DNA from: Nymphaea colorata
Taxonomy: Eukaryota; Streptophyta; Magnoliopsida; Nymphaeales; Nymphaeaceae
Length of the DNA: 64,000 nucleotides
Assembly: GCF_008831285.2 (NCBI RefSeq)
Contig: NC_045138.2
Location: 14,086,571-14,150,570, forward strand
Direction: 5' to 3'
Position numbers and translations under genes: made by a program. Under the pieces are notes generated by a model. The model saw only the letters and a list, made by a program, of their open reading frames with translations. It did not search any database and was not told where the DNA came from. Of this stretch, positions 61,701 to 64,000 are shown in pieces; positions within the stretch are counted from its first letter, which is position 1; the number at the start of each line of letters is the position of its first letter.

Positions 61701-64000
61701 TTTATATGATGAGAAAACAAAATCAAAGCCATAATCCAAGATTTGACAAACATCAAAGATAGTCACATAGTTAGTTGGAAGAATCACCAGAATTAGAAGT
61801 GATCGTAGCTCAAGTGGATAGGATAAGAGGTTCCATCGAGCGACATATGGATTAGAGGTCTAATCTGATTCGGTTTCAATGTGGGATTTGGACTTGGGCT
61901 GAGTCTAAATACATAATCCACATTTTCTCATGATGTAGGGAGGCTTCTAATCATCCCAATGATCACCTTCAAAGGACAATGTAGTGGAAGCAGACGTTTG
62001 TCAAAAAGATAAAGGCTTCAACTTTAAATGTATGGATTGATTAAGTATGAAACCTTCCAACACTAGATCTTCTAGTACAGACTTTGAAGGTAATTTTCTT
62101 ACATTGAGATGTCCTAATCTTCGATGACAATGATTATATCACTCATTTTGACAACACTATAATAACATAAATTGTTCATATAATCTGCCATTTCCCAAAT
62201 CGTCCCTAAACAACCTCCTAGTTCGTGATCCCAGACCTAAGATTTATTTTGAAACAAAACAACATCTTAGCCACAATACATGATTTGTCAGATGTCAAAG
62301 TCAATCAGACATGTTTTTGGATGAATGACTAGAATCAGATCGGATCGTAGATCAGGTGGATTGGATCAAAGGTTTCATCAAGGGGCACATGGATCAGAGG
62401 TCAAACCTGATCCGGTTTAGATGTTGGATTTTGACCTTGAGCTTGGCATCTAAATCAGAAGTCTAATATGACCCGGTTTAGATGTTTGGTTTGAGTTCTA
62501 AGTCTCAGGTCAAGATCAGAGGTCTAATCTGATCTGATTTAGATGTTGGATTTAGATTTTGGAAGTACGGTTTGGACAAAAGGTCTAATCTGATCAGTTT
62601 TAGACGTTGGATTTGGATGTTGGATCAATGGACTAGATCAGAGGTCTAATCTGATTCGGTTTTGACATTGGAGTGGGGTAACTTCTAGTCCTACTCTTTG
62701 ATGCAAATGTTTATGTCAATCATCCTATCAACACTATATAAGATATCGTTGGATGAGATAAAATTTTGATATAACAAACATCTCCTTTTCTAAAACCATT
62801 CCTATTCAACTTCTCATACCAGTGACCTTACGCCCAACACTTGTTCGATGAGAAATCAATATAACAAATATGATCAAATATTCAGCAAACATCAAAGTTA
62901 ACCAGATAGGTGATTTTGAATAATTAGTTTTAGATGTAACCGTAGATAAAGTACATAGGGTCAGAGGTTTGATCTAGTGGGATATGGATCAGATGTGAGA
63001 TTTCAACTTTGAAACCGGCTTATGGCTCAGAAGTTTAGTCTAACCCAACGTAAATGTTGCATTTGAATTTTAAATCTCATGTCAAGATCAGAGGTCTAAT
63101 CTGATCTAAGTTGTAGGTTAGATTTAGAATTTAGATCTATGGTTTGGATCAGAGGTCTCACCTGATCGGTACAAGGTGTGGGATTTAGACTTTGGATCCA
63201 TGGACTAGATCAGAGGTCTAACCTGATCTTGTTTAGATGTTGGATTTGGAATTCATGCCGAGTCTAGATACATAATCGACATTTTTTCAGGATGTACGGT
63301 GGCTTATAATCATCCCAATAAAAACGTTCAAAGGACATTGAAGTGAAAATGGATGTTTGTCAAAAAGATAAAGATTTCAACTTGTCATTATGCATTTCCA
63401 AAATATGAAACCTTCAACACAAAATCTTTTAATTGAGGCATTGAAGACAATTTTCTTAACTCGGGATCTCCTAACCTTTGGTACAAATGCTTATATCAAT
63501 CATTTTGACAACACAATACAACATGCCGTTGGATAACATAAATTGTCCATATAATAGAGATCTCCTTTTCCCAAACCATCCCTCATCAACTTCCTGGACC
63601 TATGATCCTAGACCTAACATTTATATGATGAGAAAACAAAATCAAAGCCATAATCCAAGATTTGACAAACATCAAAGATAGTCACATAGTTAGTTGGAAG
63701 AATCACCAGAATTAGAAGTGATCGTAGCTCAAGTGGATAGGATAAGAGGTTCCATCGAGCGACATATGGATTAGAGGTCTAATCTGATTCGGTTTCAATG
63801 TGGGATTTGGACTTGGGCTGAGTCTAAATACATAATCCACATTTTCTCATGATGTAGGGAGGCTTCTAATCATCCCAATGATCACCTTCAAAGGACAATG
63901 TAGTGGAAGCAGACGTTTGTCAAAAAGATAAAGGCTTCAAGTTTAAATGTATGGATTGATTAAGTATGAAACCTTCCAACACTAGATCTTCTAGTACAGA
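58445..64000. repeat. 1919-bp higher-order repeat, about 2.9 copies, continuing past the window
   Basis: The period is exactly 1919 bp: B anchors 58844, 60763, 62682; C anchors 59465, 61384, 63303; A anchors 60025, 61944, 63863. Subunit lengths are B 621, C 560 and A 738. Compared with the 2085-bp unit, B has lost 160 bp (the part with the copia-like motif) and A has lost 6 bp. Copies are nearly but not fully identical. A 67-codon frame recurs at 59640, 61559 and 63478 as a by-product of the period and is not a gene. Confidence 0.97.

Larger units (their letters stand above)
43085..64000. repeat. Copia-derived higher-order tandem satellite array (whole)
   Basis: At least 20.9 kb of tandem sequence reaching the window end. 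The building blocks are three diverged subunits, recognised by a shared CTTxTAATCATCC anchor: A (43xxx region, 45129, 46853), B (43786, 47597) and C (44567, 48378). Each pairs a block of antisense copia polyprotein with a minisatellite-rich tail. The order at the left edge is A-B-C-A-C-C, then regular A-B-C units of 2085 bp, a 273-bp triplication, and units of 1919 bp. There is no intact gene inside. Longer open frames recur at exact unit spacing and are by-products. The near-perfect sequence identity of the interior copies points to recent amplification or homogenisation. Confidence 0.95.

Noticed and set aside
59640-63681. A 67-codon frame present three times (59640, 61559, 63478) as a repeated gene
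   Set aside because: The spacing equals the 1919-bp satellite period and the frame is opposite to the copia sense strand.
43085-64000. CRISPR-like or rDNA-spacer interpretation of the array
   Set aside because: Units are kilobase-scale without spacers, there are no rRNA sequences, and the repeats derive from copia plus a minisatellite in a plant nuclear context.

Overview
This is a nuclear DNA window from a flowering plant. The evidence is an intron-rich splicing-factor gene, an ERF-type AP2 transcription factor, plant promoter motifs (AAACCCTA boxes, CT/GA tracts), interstitial TTTAGGG repeats and many decayed plant transposons (copia, hAT, MITEs, a tRNA-derived SINE). The species cannot be named from the sequence. 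Nothing bacterial, viral or organellar was recognised.

Layout. 266-6625 (minus) is a complete 13-exon gene for an RBM39/CAPER-type splicing factor of 601 residues. 6626-26400 is mostly gene-poor: a (TA)61 microsatellite, a putative minus-strand promoter with a 34-codon small ORF (10231-10335), a paired E2F-site promoter without a recognisable gene (11284-11420), a decayed copia fragment (12544-13620) and a tRNA-like SINE (18936-19175). 26540-29547 (plus) is a two-exon group X (ABR1/ERF110-like) ERF gene of 346 residues, followed by a 149-bp tandem duplication. 30000-42950 is transposon-rich and holds a frameshifted remnant of a PHO1-type phosphate exporter (36416-37931, minus), a long hairpin (35166-35224), a MITE (39842-40152) and a non-autonomous hAT element inserted into a CA microsatellite (40884-42109).

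The right third (about 43085-64000, running off the window) is one very large tandem array and the most unusual part. It has three nested levels: a strict 61-bp minisatellite; three diverged subunits A, B and C, each joining an antisense fragment of a Ty1/copia polyprotein (the region around the GAG-pre-integrase HxRLGHLN motif) to minisatellite; and higher-order units of exactly 2085 bp (A 744 + B 781 + C 560, about 5.4 nearly identical copies) and exactly 1919 bp (A 738 + B 621 + C 560, about 2.9 copies). A 273-bp triplication separates the two arrays, and an older rearranged edge lies at the left. It looks like a retrotransposon-derived higher-order satellite homogenised by unequal exchange or amplification.

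The two intact genes show no obvious functional link: one is a general splicing factor, the other a probable stress or hormone-responsive transcription factor.
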